From Heterodera schachtii (taxonomy: Eukaryota > Nematoda > Chromadorea > Rhabditida > Heteroderidae): 64,000 bases of DNA. The notes under the pieces were generated by a model. That model was not told the DNA's origin. It did no database searches and saw only the letters and a list, made by a program, of their open reading frames with translations. This document shows, piece by piece, positions 62,704 to 64,000 of the stretch (positions are counted from its first letter, which is position 1; each line of letters starts with the position of its first letter). The stretch is taken from contig SIJG01000114.1 in assembly GCA_023374025.1 (NCBI GenBank), positions 280,322-344,321 of the forward strand, written 5' to 3'. A program made the position numbers and the translations under genes.

Positions 62704-63083
62704 TTCGGACGGACATTTGCGGACATTCTCGAAAAAAATAAATTATTTTTTTGAAACAAATTAGGTATTTAAAAAGGGGAGTAAATGTTCATAAAATCGA
62801 AAAAAATATAGGTTTTTTCTAAAAACAAAAAAGCATTCTCGCCTGACTTGGAGTGTAACAGACGAACTCGCAATTCCCCGAAAAGTGGTGGGCAAACTCT
62901 ATTTTAATCACTTAAGAGACCAGCACTTCACTTTAACCAGTGAAATTAATTCTTAGAAGGGTAAAAAAGATACAAAAATCATTTTTATTTAGTTTGCAGT
63001 CTAAATTCCATGCTTTCAGAAAAATTTTTTTTAATTTTTTAAAGAATATGTTTTTTTTTTACAAAATTGCCCGCAAATGTACC
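62704..63083. mobile_element. Decayed relative of the 58.6-kb transposon, upstream of the TTL start
   Basis: The left end has CGGACGGACATTTGCGGAC (62706) and the right end GCCCGCAAATGTACC (about 63070-63083). The interior at 62820-62960 matches 59530-59670 (CAGACGA, ATTCCCC, TTTAATCACTTAAG, CCAGTGAAATTAATTCTT). The right arm at 62990-63075 matches 59730-59810. It is much shorter, with only one or two 14-bp units per end. It begins about 70 bp upstream of the TTL start codon. The 65-codon frame at 62940-63137 crosses its end and is not a gene. Confidence 0.75.
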
Positions 63084-63590
63084 ACTGAGGACCAAATAGT
63101 ATTTAATCCAAAGGAGAGATGTCAGATCGTTTTATAGAAACGGCCCATTGATTTGAGTATACATCAAGAAACCGATTTTAGAAAAATATAAAATATAATT
63201 GAATCGAATTGATGTTATTATTAATATTATTGTAATTATTATTAAAAATAAATTGAATGATTAAATTTTCTCTTATCACTCAATTTTTTGTCCCGCTTTT
63301 ATGTGCTCTTCCACATATTATTTATTCCGTGTGCAAAACAAAACATTCTGTCCTTTGTATATATGTATTTGTAGGGAATAGTTTTGTTTTTCTGTTTTAT
63401 TTTTCTCGTTTTATGATATGAAGCTGTGCATTAGTGATGATAATTGATAAACAATTTTATTACTTTTTAAATAAAAAAATAAATAGTAAAATAAAAGAAA
63501 AAAAGATATTTTTAATAATTATTAAATAAATTAGACGAAAGACTTTTTATAATTAACGAGTGCTAATTGATAGGGATCATTTATTTATGT
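63084..63590. other. AT-rich intergenic DNA
   Basis: No gene or repeat is recognised before the AAATATGTA block. Confidence 0.45.
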
Positions 63591-64000
63591 AAGAAAAATA
63601 CCGAAATATGTAAATAAAATATGTATAAAAAACACTGAAATATGTATGAAATATGTACAAAAATCCAGAAATATGTAGTAAAATATGTAAATAAAAATTT
63701 TTAAATGCTGTTTTTTGGGGAAAAAATTCATTCTAAGGGGTGAAACAGGCACAAATTGCCATAAAAATGACTTAAATAAGCTTAGAATTATCTTTTAATA
63801 ATTTAAAAATTAATTTATTTATATCCCATTTTTGAAAAAAAAACTATTTTTGGGGCACATTGTCAAAAAAAAATTGCGAAATTTCGGATATTTTTGGGGG
63901 TATTTCATAAAAAAATTCCCTAAAAATTCACAAAAAATGCAAAATATGTACAAAAAAAATGTGAAAAAGTCCAAAATATGTATAAAAATATGTACATATG
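63591..64000. repeat. AAATATGTA-rich repeat running off the right edge
   Basis: Many degenerate copies of GAAATATGTA/AAAATATGTACAAAA occur at 63604-63695 and again at 63935-64000, with a less repetitive middle. The layout (subrepeats at both ends) resembles the MITE at 21973-22596, whose subrepeat is AAATATGG. The right end lies beyond the window. Confidence 0.55.

Overview
The window looks like nuclear DNA of a nematode, most likely a plant-parasitic tylenchid such as Meloidogyne. I base this on very AT-rich DNA, short GT-AG introns (about 41-60 bp) ending in TTTAG/TTTCAG, a complete transthyretin-like (TTL) gene of the nematode-specific kind, and a pair of small secreted proteins with Lys-rich and Asp/Glu-rich halves. 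The genus is an inference, not something the sequence proves. No tRNA, rRNA, CRISPR array or bacterial-type operon was found.

Layout. 1-16 kb is almost pure AT-rich non-coding DNA. It holds a transposon end at the left edge, a foldback element with 170-bp arms (5054-5603), a diverged tandem duplication (6.49-7.51 kb) and a Tc1/mariner-type MITE (8366-8613). 16.0-18.5 kb carries a head-to-head pair of seven-exon paralogues encoding secreted, highly charged proteins of 177 and 182 aa. 19-22.6 kb is a nest of GC-rich mobile-element debris (hairpins, foldbacks) with one possible secreted-protein exon. 22,782-39,995 is an uninterrupted satellite of 43 complete and one partial copies of a ~393-bp monomer. 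40.3-45.9 kb is a BTB-domain locus: one eight-exon gene (+), an inverted fragment holding only the last two exons (-), and an isolated copy of exon 1 (+), with a hAT-type MITE and other repeats among them. 46-57 kb is mostly AT-rich and empty, apart from one GC-rich coding-like island and a terminal-repeat element built from TTGCGCCGC motifs. 57-61 kb holds a gene with fifteen 23-aa repeats followed by a helix-turn-helix-like segment, then a ~1.33-kb transposon flanked by 8-bp duplications, then a second HTH-like reading frame. 61.5-62.6 kb is the TTL gene (-), with a decayed relative of the 58.6-kb transposon just upstream of its start codon. The right edge enters another repeat, rich in AAATATGTA.

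How it fits together. Only four or five loci look like real genes, and most encode secreted or fast-evolving proteins: the charged secreted pair, the TTL protein, the tandem-repeat/HTH protein and the BTB family. They sit among satellite DNA and several non-autonomous transposon families. This is what one expects of a repeat-rich, rapidly changing compartment. All exon structures were read by eye from splice signals, frame continuity and paralogue comparison, and have no transcript support.
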